The notes: generated by a model from the letters alone, not told the origin. DNA of 64,000 bases from Rahnella aceris (GCF_011684115.1 NZ_JAADJV010000001.1:434001-498000), one strand, 5' to 3'; numbered from the stretch's first letter, positions 1 to 11,287 are shown. Numbers and translations: made by a program.

Positions 1-3000
1 GACATTCAAGGAAGCAATCCAGATCTCAACAGCATTTCTGCCACTGTCGAAGGGCCTGGTGGAATAATTTTATCGAACAGTATTAATATCGGTATTGATA
101 ACACCAATCCTCTTCCCACTCTCAATACCCCGTTTGGCGATAGTCTGCTCAATGCGACTGAAGCCGCCGCCGGGCAGACTCTCAGCGGTACCACTGGAAA
201 ATCGGGTGATGGTCAAACCGTCACCGTCACATTAGGCGGGAAAACCTATAACGCGACAGTGGCCGCAGACGGCAACTGGTCAGTTCAGGTTCCGGCAGCA
301 GATTTGCAGGCGTTGCCACAGGGCAATGTGGCGATTGCCGTCACTGCCACTGACGGCGCGGGCAATACCGCCACGTTAAGCAGTAACGCTACGGCTGATT
401 TCACCGCGCCGCTTCTGACTGTTAACCCGGTTTCCGGCGACGGATACATCAACGCCTCTGAAGCGGCTGAGGGGGTGACGATCACCGGAACTGCCTCGAT
501 TTCGGAAGCCGGACGCACCGTCACCGTCACCCTCAACGGTGAAACCTATACCGGCATTGTGCAGCCAAACGGCCAGTGGAATGTTGCCGTGCCAGCCACC
601 GCATTCAATGGTGTGGCAGATGGTAGCTACCCGGTGAGCGTCCAGTTGTCCGATGCGGCGGGCAACAGCACAACGGTTAACTCCGGCGTGCAGCTTGCAG
701 CCGATGCGGCGAACGGCCCGACCATCACCGTTAATACCTTTGCGGGTAATAATGTGCTGGATGGAGCAGAACAACAAACCGCGCAGCAGCTCAGCGGTTC
801 AACCTCCCGTGTTGAAGCGGGTCAGACAGTCCTGATCCTGCTGAATGGCCATTCTTATACGGCAGTGGTGCAGCCAAGCGGAAGCTGGAGCGTCAGCGTT
901 CCGGCGGCGGATCTGGCGACCATCGCCAACGGCACCACACAAATTAGCGTGTCAGTGGCGGATAAAGCGGGAAATGTGGCGACAGGCAGCGAAACCCTGA
1001 TCGTCAACAACCTGCTCAGCGGGCTGGCGGTGAATCCGGTGGCGGGCGATAACCAGCTCAATGCCGGTGAAGCCGCCGCAGGAATTACCCTCAGCGGCAC
1101 CTCCAGCAACGTGCCGGTAAATGGCGTGGTGACCATCACGCTGAACGGTAAAATTTATACGGCAACCGTCGGCACGGGCGGTGCCTGGAGTGCGCAGATC
1201 CCGGCAGCCGATCTGGCGCTGCTCAGTGACGGCACTAACACCGTGAAAGTCAGCGCGACTGATGCGGCAGGCAATCCGGTGTCCGGCAGCAGTGACTTCG
1301 GTGTGATCATCCATTCCCTCCCTGACGCGACACTCAACACGCCGTTTGGCGATACGCAGCTCAATGCCAGTGAAGCGGCAGCAGGTCAGACGCTGACCGG
1401 CAGCACCGGGGTCAGCGGCGACGGACAGAGTGTCATCGTTACCGTCGGCGGGACAGATTACACCGCCACGGTGGATGCCAGCGGGAACTGGAGCGCCACC
1501 GTCCCTGCCGGAGATTTGCAAACCCTTCCTCAGGGACCCGGGGCGGTGCTGGTGGCCGTCACGGATGCGGCAGGCAATACCAGCAATGTCAGTACGCCGG
1601 TAACTATTGATACCGTCGCGCCAGTAGTCACCATCACCACACCGGTCGCGGGCGACGGCACCATCAATGCCGCAGAAGCCGGGGCGATTATTCCGGTCAG
1701 CGGCACGGCAGGAGCGGGTGAGGCGGGCGATACCGTCACCATCAGCATTGGCGGACACACTTATACCGGCACTGTGGCAGCAGGCGGCGGCTGGACAGTC
1801 AACATTCCGGCCGATGCGCTGGCAAACGTGGCGAACGGCACCTATACCCTGACCGCCACGGTGACCGATGCCGCCGGTAACGCAGGCACCGCAACCGCAC
1901 CGGTCACTGTGACAGCGGATCCGGCATTGCTGCCGACAATCGACATTGACCTCTTTGCCGGAGACGGCACCCTCGACGGCGCGGAACGTATGAACCCGCA
2001 AACCGTCAGCGGAACGACCACCCATGTGGAAGCCGGACAAATCGTCACCGTGACCATCGGCGGCATTGATTATCAGGCTACAGTGCTGGCCAGCGGTGCA
2101 TGGAGCGTCAGCGTACCGGCTGCCACCTTGCAGACCCTGCAAAATGGCGCGGCAACCATTGAGGTTTCTGTCGCCGATAAAGCCGGTAATCCGGCGAACA
2201 ACAGCGAAGACTTCACCGTTAACAGCGCGCTGGGCGGTGTGACCATCAATCCGATCACCGGCGATAACAAAATCGACGCTACGGAAGCGGCTGCGGGTTT
2301 TGATATCAGCGGTAAAACCGCCAACGTGCCGGAAGGAACGCCGGTAACCGTTAAACTGGGTACGGTGACCTACACCACGCAGACCGATGCTGACGGTAAC
2401 TGGACAGTTAACGTTCCGGCGTCTGACGTTGCCAGTCTGGCGGATGGCACCAGTCATGTGATTGCCTCGACTGTCACCACGGATCAGGGGCCGGTGACCA
2501 CCACCCAGGATTTGGGCATCTACGCCACATTGCCGGAGCCAACGCTCAACACCCCGTTTGGCGATGGTTTGCTGAGCAGCGCGGAAGCCGCCACCGATCA
2601 GACACTGACCGGTAAAACCGGACTGACCGGCGACGGTCAGACGGTGACGGTTACCCTTGACGGCGTCCCTTATACCGGCACGGTTGCCACTGACGGTAGC
2701 TGGACCGTGACCATTCCTGCCGCGGATTTGCAGGGCCTCGGTGAAGGCACGAAGACCATCACTGTTGATGTGACAGACGCGGCGGGTAACACCGCAACCT
2801 TACCGGGTTCCGTGGATGTGGACTTCACACCGCCTCCGCTGACGCTGGATAACGTGGCGACGGACAATGTGATTAACGCTGCTGAAGCTGGGGCACCGAT
2901 CACCCTCAGCGGGACCAGTGATCCGGCCGATGCAGGACAGTCAGTGACACTGACCTTTAACGGACAAACCTATACCGCAGAGGTGCAACCAGACGGTAGC

Positions 3001-6000
3001 TGGAGCACCACCATTCCGGCGAATACCCTCAACGGTCTGGCGGATGGCAGCTATCCGCTGACCACCACACTGACGGATGCAGCGGGTAATACCACCACTT
3101 TGCCACCGGTCAATATCGGGATCGCGACCAATAACGTCCCTGTGCCGGACATTGATACACCGTTTGGCGATACCTATCTCAACCTGACCGAGTCCGGCCA
3201 GTCGCAAACCATCACCGGCAGCATTGGTGCGACGGCTGACGGCCAGACGGTCGTGGTTTCCTTAGGCGGTGAAGACTATCCGGCGACGCTGAACCCGAAC
3301 GGCACCTGGAGTGTCACGATTCCGGCGGCTGATTTAGGGGCGCTGGACAATGGCAGTCTGCCGCTGAGCGTGACGGTCACGGACGCCGCCGGTAACACTG
3401 GCACCACCAGCTCGCAAATCACGGTTGACCGCACGGCACCGGTTCTCAGTATTAATGACGTGGCGACCGACAATATCATCAACGCGGCTGAGTCCCTGCA
3501 ACCGGTGGTGATCAGCGGTACGGCCGGTCTGGACGATACCGGACGTACGGTGTCTGTAGTGCTGAGTTTCAACAACGTCAGCTACACGGCAACCGTGCAG
3601 CCCGATGGCACCTGGAGCTTCACGCTGCCAAGTACCGTCGTGCAGTCGCTGACGGATACCACTTATACGCTGACCGCCACGATCACCGATGCGGCAGGCA
3701 ACAGCACGACAGCCACGCAGACCTTCAGTGTGGATGCGAATGTCGCTAATTTGCCGACGCTGACGATTACAGCCGTGTCCGGCGATGATTACATTAATGC
3801 GGCGGAGAAAGGCGCGGATATTCCGATCACCGGGACATCCACCAATCTTGAAGTCGGGCAGACGGTGGTGGTGAGCTTTAACGGCAAAAACTACAACGCC
3901 GTCGTCGGTGCGAATGGCGACTGGACGGCAACCGTGCCGCTGGCTGATCTGGGCACCTTGTCTGACGGACCGGTTACCGTTACAGCGACCGCCAGCGATG
4001 TGGCGGGTAACCCGGCATCCGCATCGCACAACGCCACTGTTATCACCCAGCCGGGCGACCTGCCAACCCTGACCATCAACGCCATTTCCGGCGATGATTA
4101 CATCAATAGCACTGAACACAATCAGGGCATGATCGTGAGCGGAACCTCCACGCATGTGCCCGTGGGCGGTACGGTGACCGTGGTCATTACCGGCGAAAAC
4201 TACACGGCGACCTATACCGCTACCGTGCAGGCTGACGGGAGCTGGAGCTTCCCGATGACGGCGGCGCAGGTTCAGGCGATGCCCGCCGGGAACAATACCT
4301 TCACAGCAACAGCGGATGATGTGGCGCAAAACGTAGCAACCAGTACGCATGATGTCACGGTTGATACAACTCCTCCGCTGCTGACTGTCGAGGTGGATAC
4401 CGGCGGTGACGGCATCATCAATCTGGCCGAAGCCGCGCTGGGTGTGCCGGTGAGCGGGACGACGGATCCTAATCTGACGGTCAAAGTGACCTTCAATGGT
4501 AAGGATTACCTGACCACGGCCAACGATCAGGGAGTCTGGTCGCTGACCCTGCCGGGCGTTGATGTGCAGGCACTCGCCACCGATGGCAGCAAAACCCTCG
4601 GCGTGAGCGTCAGTGATGCGGCCGGTAACATTGTGACCGCTTCAGGCAGTTTCACGCTGGCAACCCATTCGCTGCCAACCCTGACCGTCGGTGCTATTGC
4701 AGGCGACGGCGTGCTGAATATTGCTGAAGCCGCCGCAGGGTTTACCCTGAGCGGTACCAGTACCGGGCTGGTTGCGGGCACCACGGTGCTGGTCACTATT
4801 CCGGGGCTGGCGGATCCGATCACCGGTACCGTGAACGGCCTCGGAACAGGCTGGACAGCCGTCGTGGCACCGGGTCTGCTCAGCGGGCTGGACAACGGGC
4901 CGGTTCAGGTCAGCGTCTCCGCGACGGATACCGCGCTTAACCCGGCGTCTTCCAGTGCCAGTCTGAATGTGGTGCTGACCCAACCGGGTGTGCCAACCAT
5001 TAATACGCCGTTTACCGATGGCGTGCTGAATGCCGCTGAAGCGGGCGCAACGCAGCTGATTACCGGCACCACCGGCATTACCGGCGCAGGTCAGACCGTG
5101 ACGGTGACGATAGATGGCACGACGGTCACCGCGACCGTCGGCGCGGATGGCAACTGGACCGCCACCGTCCCTGCTTCTGTCTTGCAGGGGCTGACGGATG
5201 ACACACACACTATTTCGGTGACGGCAACCGACAGTGCAGGAAACCCGAGCAGCGCAGCCGGTACCCTTGATTTCACGTCGGTAACGCAAATCCTGCCGCA
5301 GGCCGGAATCAATACACCGTTCGGTGATGGTGTGCTGAATCTGGATGAAGCGACGGCGGGTGGCACCATTACCGGGACGACCGGTATCACCTCGCCGGGT
5401 CAGACGGTTACCGTCGTGATTAACGGTAATGCGGTGCCGGTGGTGGTGGATTCTGCTGCCGGAACCTGGAGTGTCACTCTGACACCCGCGCAGTTGCTGG
5501 GTTTACAGGATGGCACCTGGCCTGTTGTGGTGACGGTCACGGACAGCGCGGGTAACATCTCGCCGCTGACGACGTCGGTTGACGTACAAATCAACAACGT
5601 CCCGGCACCGGCAATCAATCTGCCGTTTGGTGACGGTACGCTAAATATTGCCGAATCCATTGACGTTAACGGGCAAACCCTTACCGGTACCACCGGCGTA
5701 ACCGGAGCCGGGCAAACCGTCAGCGTGGCGATCGCGGGCATGACCGGCAGCCCGTTTACGGCAACGGTCGACCCGGACACCGGCAACTGGAGCCTTAACC
5801 TGACATCAGCGCAGCTCACTTCCCTTGGCACCGCGACGGCGTCACATCTGATTACCGTCACGGCCACCGACAGCGCGGGTAACCATACTGATGCGACACT
5901 GGCCTTCACGTCATACCTGTCTGCCCCTGTGCCGGTTATCGACCTGCCGTTTGGCGACGGCAATCTGAATATCACGGAAGCGGCTGATGTGAACGTGATT

Positions 6001-9000
6001 ACCGGTAATACCGGCATCACCGGCAACAACCAGAACGTTAAACTGACCATTGATGTGAATGGCATTACCTATAACGCGACCGTCGATCCGCTGACCGGCG
6101 ACTGGTCGGTAAGTCTGCCTGCAGGCGTGCTGAACTCTCTGGGCAGTGGTTCGCATGACATTAACGTCACCGTGACCGATGCCGCAGGCAACAGCACGCC
6201 TGCGACGTTGCCATTCACCAGCTATCTCACCGCGCCGGATGTCACCATCAACACGCCGTTTGGCGATGGTTATCTGAGCGCTGCGGAAGCCGCCACACCG
6301 CTAACCCTGAGCGGGACGACGGGGATTACAGGGGCGGGGCAAACCGTGGTGGTCACTATTGCCGGAATACCTCTTCCGGGTGTCACGGTGGATGCGGACG
6401 GTAACTGGACGGTGCCTGTGACGGCGGGCGAAATCGCCGATCTGCCGCAGGGCGCACAGCAAATCTCCGTGACGGTCACGGACGGCGGCGGCAACACCGG
6501 TTCGGCCTCGGCTGACGTTGGCATTGCCGTAACCCAACTGCCAGCCGTAGCAGTAACGTCCTTTGCCGGTGCCGGTTTTGATCTGACCTACGCCGAGAGC
6601 CAGAGCACGCAAACCATCACCGGTACAACGGTGAATGTGCAGGCGGGACAGCAGGTAACGGTCACTGTCGGCAGCATCAGCCATCAGGCAACGGTGCTGG
6701 GCGATGGCTCATGGAGTGTGACGCTGACACCGGCTGAGCTGGCTACGCTGAACAGCGCGGACACCATCACCGCTTCTGTCAATGATCTGGCGGGTAACAC
6801 GGCAAACCTGCTGGCGCCACAGGCCATCACGGTCAACCTGACGCCGCCAACATTCGCCATCACCATTGATCCGGTCACCGGTGACAACATCATTAACGTG
6901 GCGGATGGCAATCCGGCGAACATTACCCTTTCCGGTAAAACAGTGAATGTGCCGGATGGCACATTGGTCAACATCACCGTGGGAGGTGTTCCGCATCTGG
7001 CGACTGTCACTGCGGGAACCTGGTCTGTGGCTGTCTCTGCCACTGAATTTGTGAATGGCACCACCACCACGGTGACCGCATCAACGCTTATTCCGTTGAC
7101 CAATGCCACACAAAGCGTGCTGGTGGATACCACCGCACCGACCCTGACTATCAGCGCCTTTACCGGCGACGATATTCTGAATAATACCGAGTCCAAATCC
7201 GCACAACTGATTTCAGGGACGGCGGATACCAGCGAGGTGGGCCGGGTGGTTACGGTCACGCTGAATGGCAAAACTTACAGCGGCACCGTGCAGGCAGGCG
7301 GTACCTGGTCTGTCAGCGTGCCCGCCGCCGATTTGCAGGCATTACCGCAAGGGAATGGTGCGACCAACGTGATCTCCGCCACCCTGACGGATGCGGCAGG
7401 CAACGTGGGGACGGCGGTTCCGCATACGGTGAACGTCGATACGTCTGCGCCGTTGCTGGCGCTGGATGCGGTGGCCGGTAACAACGTCATCAATCTGGCG
7501 GAATCACTGCTCAACGTACTGGTGGGCGGGACCTCCAGCGGCGCGGACGGTCAGACCGTCAACGTCACACTGGGCGGTGCATCAATCGGTACGGCGGTTA
7601 TCCAGCCGGGCGGGGCATGGTCGCTCAACCTGACACCTGAACAACTGATTTTACTCAACGATGGCACCCTGACACTGGCGGCCTCCGTGACCGATGCGGC
7701 GGGTAACACCACCAGCGTCAGCACCGGTCTGGATATCTTCTTTAACAAACTGCTTAATCTGAATGTCACCAGCGGGCTGGGGCTGACGGATGGTTTCCTC
7801 AATCTGGCGGAATCGCAGGTAGCGCAAACCCTCAGCGGAACGGCGATTGGTGCGGGTGTGGGTTCAGTGGTGTCGACGGTTATCAACGGCACGCCGCTCT
7901 CGGCGATTGTCGGGGCTAACGGTGCGTGGTCACTGAACATTCCGGCGGCCTTGCTCGGTGCGCTGGGTGAAGGTCAGCAGGTGCTCAACCTGAACCTCAC
8001 CGATGCGGCAGGGAACGTGAAAGCGTCTGTGCTGAATCTGGACGTCATTAAAACGCTTCCGGTTCTGGGCGATCTGGATCCTCTGTTTGGTGGTAACGGT
8101 CTGCTGAATGCGGCGGAATCTCTGCTGGCACAAACCATTGGCGGCGTCGCGACAGCGGTTGACGGCACTCTGGTGACCGTGACGCTTGGCGGTAAAACCT
8201 ACAACACTACCGTGACGGCGGGTACCTGGGATCTGCAGATCCAGCCGGGTGATCTGGGCGCGTTGCTGGATGGCAACCTGAATCTGGGCATCACCCTGAC
8301 TGACCCGGCAGGCAACTCGTCTGCAACGAATATTCCGGTGGGGATTGCGATCCACAATCTGCCGCAGGTGGTGCTCGACACCGTGTTTGGCGACGGCGTG
8401 CTGAATATCGCCGATCTGCTGGTGAATCAGACCATCAGCGGCACGGTCTCTAACGTGGCTGCGGGGACAGCAATCGCAGTGCAGGTCGGAACGCAAACCA
8501 TTGATGGCGTGGTCGATGCGACCGGGCATTTCCTGGTCACCGTCCCGCCGTCTGTTCTTGGTTTGCTGAGCGGCACGACCGCTGCGGTCAGCGTGACGGT
8601 AGCAGATGCTGCCGGTAACGTTGGCAGCGCGGCCGTGAACGCGGTGCTGGATCTGGTCAGGCCGGTCATTAACCTGACCTCAGTTCTGGGCGACGGCTTG
8701 CTGAACGCGGCTGACGCGCTGACGACCCAGGTGATTGGCGGTACGGTCACCGGTGTGGCGACGGGTACGCAGGTACAGGTCACGCTGGGCGGGAAAACCT
8801 TCCTCGGGGCGACCGATGCCAGCGGTGCATTCAGCATCACCCTGCAACCGGGTGACCTGAACGCGCTGGGGGATGGCACCTTCACGGTCGGGGTTTCTGT
8901 GACCGACAGTGTAGGCAATACCGCCACTACCAGCGGAACGCTGAACGCTATTATCAATGCGGTACCGAAAATTGTGCTGGATCCGGTCTTTGGTGCTGAC

Positions 9001-11196
9001 GGTATTCTTAACGCCGCTGAAGCGTTGCTGACTCAAACCATCAGCGGTACGGTCACCAACGGCCAGGTCGGGGAAATCGTCAATATCAATGTCGGCGGCG
9101 GTCTGATTAACCTGACCGCTACCGTAGACAGCGACGGCAAATTCTCAGCGTCGCTGACGCCGCTGCAATTATCCGGCCTGCTTGACGGCAACCTCACCCT
9201 CGTCGCCTCAGTCACCGATGCGGTGGGTAACACGACCTCAAGTACCGTGGGCCTGAATGTCGGTATTAACAATCTGCCGTCGATTGTGCTTAACCCGCTG
9301 TTTGGCGATGGCGTGCTGAATGTGGTTGACCTGCTGACCGGACAAACCATCAGCGGTGTCGCGACCAACGTGGCGCAGGGCACGCAGGTGCAGGTTTCCC
9401 TGAATGGCAAAAATTATCTGGCGACGGTCGGTGCGGGCGGTGTCTTCAGTGTCACCGTGCCGGTGACCGATCTGACCGCCATCCTCAACGGCACGCAGTC
9501 GGTGGTCGCCAGCCTGACGGACGGATCCGGTAACGCGGCGTCGGTCACCGGCCTGCTGAGTGTGGTATCGCAGTCACTGCCAACCATCACGCTGAATCCG
9601 CTGTTTGGCGATGGTCTGCTGAACGCGGCAGATGCGCTGCTGACCCAAACCATCAGCGGTACCACGACTAACGCGCAGGGCTCAACGGTGACCCTGAACG
9701 TGGGTGGAAATACCCTGACGGCGCTGGTGAAAGCCGACGGCACCTTCAGTGTGGCGATTCCGCAGCTCACTCTGGCGGGCTTGCTCGACGGTACGCTGAA
9801 CGTCGGTGCCTCGGTGACCAACGCCGCCGGTAACGCCGTCAGCGGCAGTGCTACAGCAACGGTGGGGATCCATACCTTGCCGACGCTGCTGGTCAATACC
9901 TTGTTTGGCGGAGACCAGTATCTCAATGCCGCAGAAGCCGGTGCGAATACTAATATTACCGGTACATCTAATCTGCTCAACGGCACGGTATCTGTAACGG
10001 TCGGCACCGTTACACACACCGGTACTGTCACTAATGGCGTCTGGAGCGTGCCGTTCACCTCTGCTGAATTGCAAGGACTGGCGGACGGTTCCACACAGGT
10101 CTCCGTGGTGGTGAGAGACAGTGTGGGTAACACCGCGACGTCTTCCAACCTGCTGAACGTCCTGACACATGATCTGCCGCTGGTGGCGCTGAATCCGGTT
10201 CTCGGGCTGACGCTCGGTCTGGTGAGCAATATCCTCGGGGGTCAGGGGCTGACGCTGAGCGGCACCAGCCGCAATATCGCGCAGGGCGGTCTGGTCAGCG
10301 TAACCCTGCTGGGGAATACGCTGGCGGGTACCGTGCAGGCAGACGGTTCGTGGACGGTGAAATTCAGCAGTGCGCTGCTGAGCAGCTACGGACTGGTGGG
10401 CCTGCTGTCGGCATTACTGGGATCGGTGGTTGAACTGAAAGCCGTTGATGCCGCCGGTAACGGATTTGATGCCCATGTCGGGCTGACCGTCGGTTCATCA
10501 TTACCGCCAGAAACCGCCACGCTGATGGCGACCTCTCTGTCTGCCGAGGATACCGACACGCATACACTGGCCGCCAGTGTGGTAGCCGATTCTACGACCA
10601 CTTCTACATCGGAACCCACAGACACCACGCACGCCACCAGCACACTGGTCTCGTCGCTGGCGACTACGGAGTCTACTGCCACCACGACATCAGAAACCAC
10701 CGCGCATGCTGATACTGCCTTCTCGATTGGCGGAGTCACTATCGATCTGACGGCAACGGACGGTGTCGCACTGGGTGGCACCGGCGATGACGTGATTGCA
10801 GTTCACACGCTGGACTTCGGTCTGATCGACGGCGGTACCGGTGTCGATACCTTGCTGCTGGCGGGCACCAATCAGCATCTGGATCTGACCCTGCTCGGGC
10901 TGAAAGTTGAGCATATCGACATCTTCGATTTGGGCAATTCCGGCACCAACAGTATCTCGCTGAACCTGCATGAGGCGCTGAGCGTGAAGGATAACCCGAC
11001 CGATGAAGTGATCATCAAAGGCGGCGAGGGCAGTCTGGTGAATCTGCACATCGGCACTGACGGTGCGTGGAACGAAACCGGGCAACGCACGGTGGATGGC
11101 CTGACGTTCGACGTTTACCACAATACCTCAATAGAAGCCTCGAATACGCTGGGAGACGTTCTGGTGCAGCACGGTCTGCACGTTCAGCAAAGTTGA
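1..11196 (+). CDS. bapA: BapA-type giant Ig-like repeat adhesin, 5' partial
   Basis: The reading frame is open from base 1, so the N-terminus and start lie outside the window; about 3731 residues are visible. Nearly all of it is a tandem array of about 34 Ig-like domains of 95-105 residues. Each opens with a Gly-Asp-x-x-Leu/Ile-Asn-x-x-Glu motif, has a central V-T-V-T-L-N-G-x-x-Y strand and W-S-V-x-V-P, and ends in V-T-D-A-A-G-N. A Ser/Thr-rich linker follows (about 10500-10720), then a C-terminal domain with Gly-Gly-Thr-Gly-Asp-Asp and Gly-Gly-Thr-Gly turns, as expected of a type I secretion signal. Three secretion genes follow directly, the bapABCD order of Salmonella. Such proteins are exported to the cell surface and drive biofilm formation and cell-cell contact. 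The family call is firm; that it is functionally BapA rather than another Bap/Lap/Sia-like adhesin is inferred from context. Confidence 0.93.
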   Translation, partial: DIQGSNPDLNSISATVEGPGGIILSNSINIGIDNTNPLPTLNTPFGDSLLNATEAAAGQTLSGTTGKSGDGQTVTVTLGGKTYNATVAADGNWSVQVPAADLQALPQGNVAIAVTATDGAGNTATLSSNATADFTAPLLTVNPVSGDGYINASEAAEGVTITGTASISEAGRTVTVTLNGETYTGIVQPNGQWNVAVPATAFNGVADGSYPVSVQLSDAAGNSTTVNSGVQLAADAANGPTITVNTFAGNNVLDGAEQQTAQQLSGSTSRVEAGQTVLILLNGHSYTAVVQPSGSWSVSVPAADLATIANGTTQISVSVADKAGNVATGSETLIVNNLLSGLAVNPVAGDNQLNAGEAAAGITLSGTSSNVPVNGVVTITLNGKIYTATVGTGGAWSAQIPAADLALLSDGTNTVKVSATDAAGNPVSGSSDFGVIIHSLPDATLNTPFGDTQLNASEAAAGQTLTGSTGVSGDGQSVIVTVGGTDYTATVDASGNWSATVPAGDLQTLPQGPGAVLVAVTDAAGNTSNVSTPVTIDTVAPVVTITTPVAGDGTINAAEAGAIIPVSGTAGAGEAGDTVTISIGGHTYTGTVAAGGGWTVNIPADALANVANGTYTLTATVTDAAGNAGTATAPVTVTADPALLPTIDIDLFAGDGTLDGAERMNPQTVSGTTTHVEAGQIVTVTIGGIDYQATVLASGAWSVSVPAATLQTLQNGAATIEVSVADKAGNPANNSEDFTVNSALGGVTINPITGDNKIDATEAAAGFDISGKTANVPEGTPVTVKLGTVTYTTQTDADGNWTVNVPASDVASLADGTSHVIASTVTTDQGPVTTTQDLGIYATLPEPTLNTPFGDGLLSSAEAATDQTLTGKTGLTGDGQTVTVTLDGVPYTGTVATDGSWTVTIPAADLQGLGEGTKTITVDVTDAAGNTATLPGSVDVDFTPPPLTLDNVATDNVINAAEAGAPITLSGTSDPADAGQSVTLTFNGQTYTAEVQPDGSWSTTIPANTLNGLADGSYPLTTTLTDAAGNTTTLPPVNIGIATNNVPVPDIDTPFGDTYLNLTESGQSQTITGSIGATADGQTVVVSLGGEDYPATLNPNGTWSVTIPAADLGALDNGSLPLSVTVTDAAGNTGTTSSQITVDRTAPVLSINDVATDNIINAAESLQPVVISGTAGLDDTGRTVSVVLSFNNVSYTATVQPDGTWSFTLPSTVVQSLTDTTYTLTATITDAAGNSTTATQTFSVDANVANLPTLTITAVSGDDYINAAEKGADIPITGTSTNLEVGQTVVVSFNGKNYNAVVGANGDWTATVPLADLGTLSDGPVTVTATASDVAGNPASASHNATVITQPGDLPTLTINAISGDDYINSTEHNQGMIVSGTSTHVPVGGTVTVVITGENYTATYTATVQADGSWSFPMTAAQVQAMPAGNNTFTATADDVAQNVATSTHDVTVDTTPPLLTVEVDTGGDGIINLAEAALGVPVSGTTDPNLTVKVTFNGKDYLTTANDQGVWSLTLPGVDVQALATDGSKTLGVSVSDAAGNIVTASGSFTLATHSLPTLTVGAIAGDGVLNIAEAAAGFTLSGTSTGLVAGTTVLVTIPGLADPITGTVNGLGTGWTAVVAPGLLSGLDNGPVQVSVSATDTALNPASSSASLNVVLTQPGVPTINTPFTDGVLNAAEAGATQLITGTTGITGAGQTVTVTIDGTTVTATVGADGNWTATVPASVLQGLTDDTHTISVTATDSAGNPSSAAGTLDFTSVTQILPQAGINTPFGDGVLNLDEATAGGTITGTTGITSPGQTVTVVINGNAVPVVVDSAAGTWSVTLTPAQLLGLQDGTWPVVVTVTDSAGNISPLTTSVDVQINNVPAPAINLPFGDGTLNIAESIDVNGQTLTGTTGVTGAGQTVSVAIAGMTGSPFTATVDPDTGNWSLNLTSAQLTSLGTATASHLITVTATDSAGNHTDATLAFTSYLSAPVPVIDLPFGDGNLNITEAADVNVITGNTGITGNNQNVKLTIDVNGITYNATVDPLTGDWSVSLPAGVLNSLGSGSHDINVTVTDAAGNSTPATLPFTSYLTAPDVTINTPFGDGYLSAAEAATPLTLSGTTGITGAGQTVVVTIAGIPLPGVTVDADGNWTVPVTAGEIADLPQGAQQISVTVTDGGGNTGSASADVGIAVTQLPAVAVTSFAGAGFDLTYAESQSTQTITGTTVNVQAGQQVTVTVGSISHQATVLGDGSWSVTLTPAELATLNSADTITASVNDLAGNTANLLAPQAITVNLTPPTFAITIDPVTGDNIINVADGNPANITLSGKTVNVPDGTLVNITVGGVPHLATVTAGTWSVAVSATEFVNGTTTTVTASTLIPLTNATQSVLVDTTAPTLTISAFTGDDILNNTESKSAQLISGTADTSEVGRVVTVTLNGKTYSGTVQAGGTWSVSVPAADLQALPQGNGATNVISATLTDAAGNVGTAVPHTVNVDTSAPLLALDAVAGNNVINLAESLLNVLVGGTSSGADGQTVNVTLGGASIGTAVIQPGGAWSLNLTPEQLILLNDGTLTLAASVTDAAGNTTSVSTGLDIFFNKLLNLNVTSGLGLTDGFLNLAESQVAQTLSGTAIGAGVGSVVSTVINGTPLSAIVGANGAWSLNIPAALLGALGEGQQVLNLNLTDAAGNVKASVLNLDVIKTLPVLGDLDPLFGGNGLLNAAESLLAQTIGGVATAVDGTLVTVTLGGKTYNTTVTAGTWDLQIQPGDLGALLDGNLNLGITLTDPAGNSSATNIPVGIAIHNLPQVVLDTVFGDGVLNIADLLVNQTISGTVSNVAAGTAIAVQVGTQTIDGVVDATGHFLVTVPPSVLGLLSGTTAAVSVTVADAAGNVGSAAVNAVLDLVRPVINLTSVLGDGLLNAADALTTQVIGGTVTGVATGTQVQVTLGGKTFLGATDASGAFSITLQPGDLNALGDGTFTVGVSVTDSVGNTATTSGTLNAIINAVPKIVLDPVFGADGILNAAEALLTQTISGTVTNGQVGEIVNINVGGGLINLTATVDSDGKFSASLTPLQLSGLLDGNLTLVASVTDAVGNTTSSTVGLNVGINNLPSIVLNPLFGDGVLNVVDLLTGQTISGVATNVAQGTQVQVSLNGKNYLATVGAGGVFSVTVPVTDLTAILNGTQSVVASLTDGSGNAASVTGLLSVVSQSLPTITLNPLFGDGLLNAADALLTQTISGTTTNAQGSTVTLNVGGNTLTALVKADGTFSVAIPQLTLAGLLDGTLNVGASVTNAAGNAVSGSATATVGIHTLPTLLVNTLFGGDQYLNAAEAGANTNITGTSNLLNGTVSVTVGTVTHTGTVTNGVWSVPFTSAELQGLADGSTQVSVVVRDSVGNTATSSNLLNVLTHDLPLVALNPVLGLTLGLVSNILGGQGLTLSGTSRNIAQGGLVSVTLLGNTLAGTVQADGSWTVKFSSALLSSYGLVGLLSALLGSVVELKAVDAAGNGFDAHVGLTVGSSLPPETATLMATSLSAEDTDTHTLAASVVADSTTTSTSEPTDTTHATSTLVSSLATTESTATTTSETTAHADTAFSIGGVTIDLTATDGVALGGTGDDVIAVHTLDFGLIDGGTGVDTLLLAGTNQHLDLTLLGLKVEHIDIFDLGNSGTNSISLNLHEALSVKDNPTDEVIIKGGEGSLVNLHIGTDGAWNETGQRTVDGLTFDVYHNTSIEASNTLGDVLVQHGLHVQQS
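10498..10728 (+). other. Ser/Thr-rich low-complexity linker in the adhesin
   Basis: About 75 residues between the last Ig-like domain and the C-terminal secretion domain are dominated by Thr, Ser, Ala, Asp and Glu, with runs such as TTTSTS and TATTTSETT. The composition breaks sharply from the Gly/Val/Asn-rich repeats. It is probably an extended stalk or spacer next to the secretion signal. Confidence 0.7.
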
Positions 11197-11205
11197 TGCA
11201 GGGAT

Positions 11206-11287
11206 CCTCCCCCTGCGAAGGGGGAGGCGGGGAGGGGGGGGTGCAAACGACTGCGCCCACCCAACCCTCCCCTTTGCAGGGGAGGGA
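11206..11287 (-). repeat. GC-rich dispersed repeat, copy A (short, reversed)
   Basis: Two GC-rich hairpin-forming ends (11206-11227 and about 11256-11287) face each other across a short spacer. They match, in reverse orientation, the ends of the repeats at 16288, 28543 and 33329, but lack the AT-rich middle. It lies 9 bp after the adhesin stop codon and ends about 45 bp before the TolC-like gene, so it is probably within the transcript and could form a strong hairpin there. Confidence 0.8.

Noticed and set aside
952..2457. 501-codon frame on the minus strand opposite the adhesin
   Set aside because: It mirrors the repetitive adhesin code, is rich in Arg, His, Gly and Cys, and similar frames recur opposite each repeat block.
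1..10500. Regularly spaced repeats, considered as a CRISPR array
   Set aside because: Units are about 300 bp, translate in one frame into Ig-like domains and vary at third positions, so they are protein repeats.
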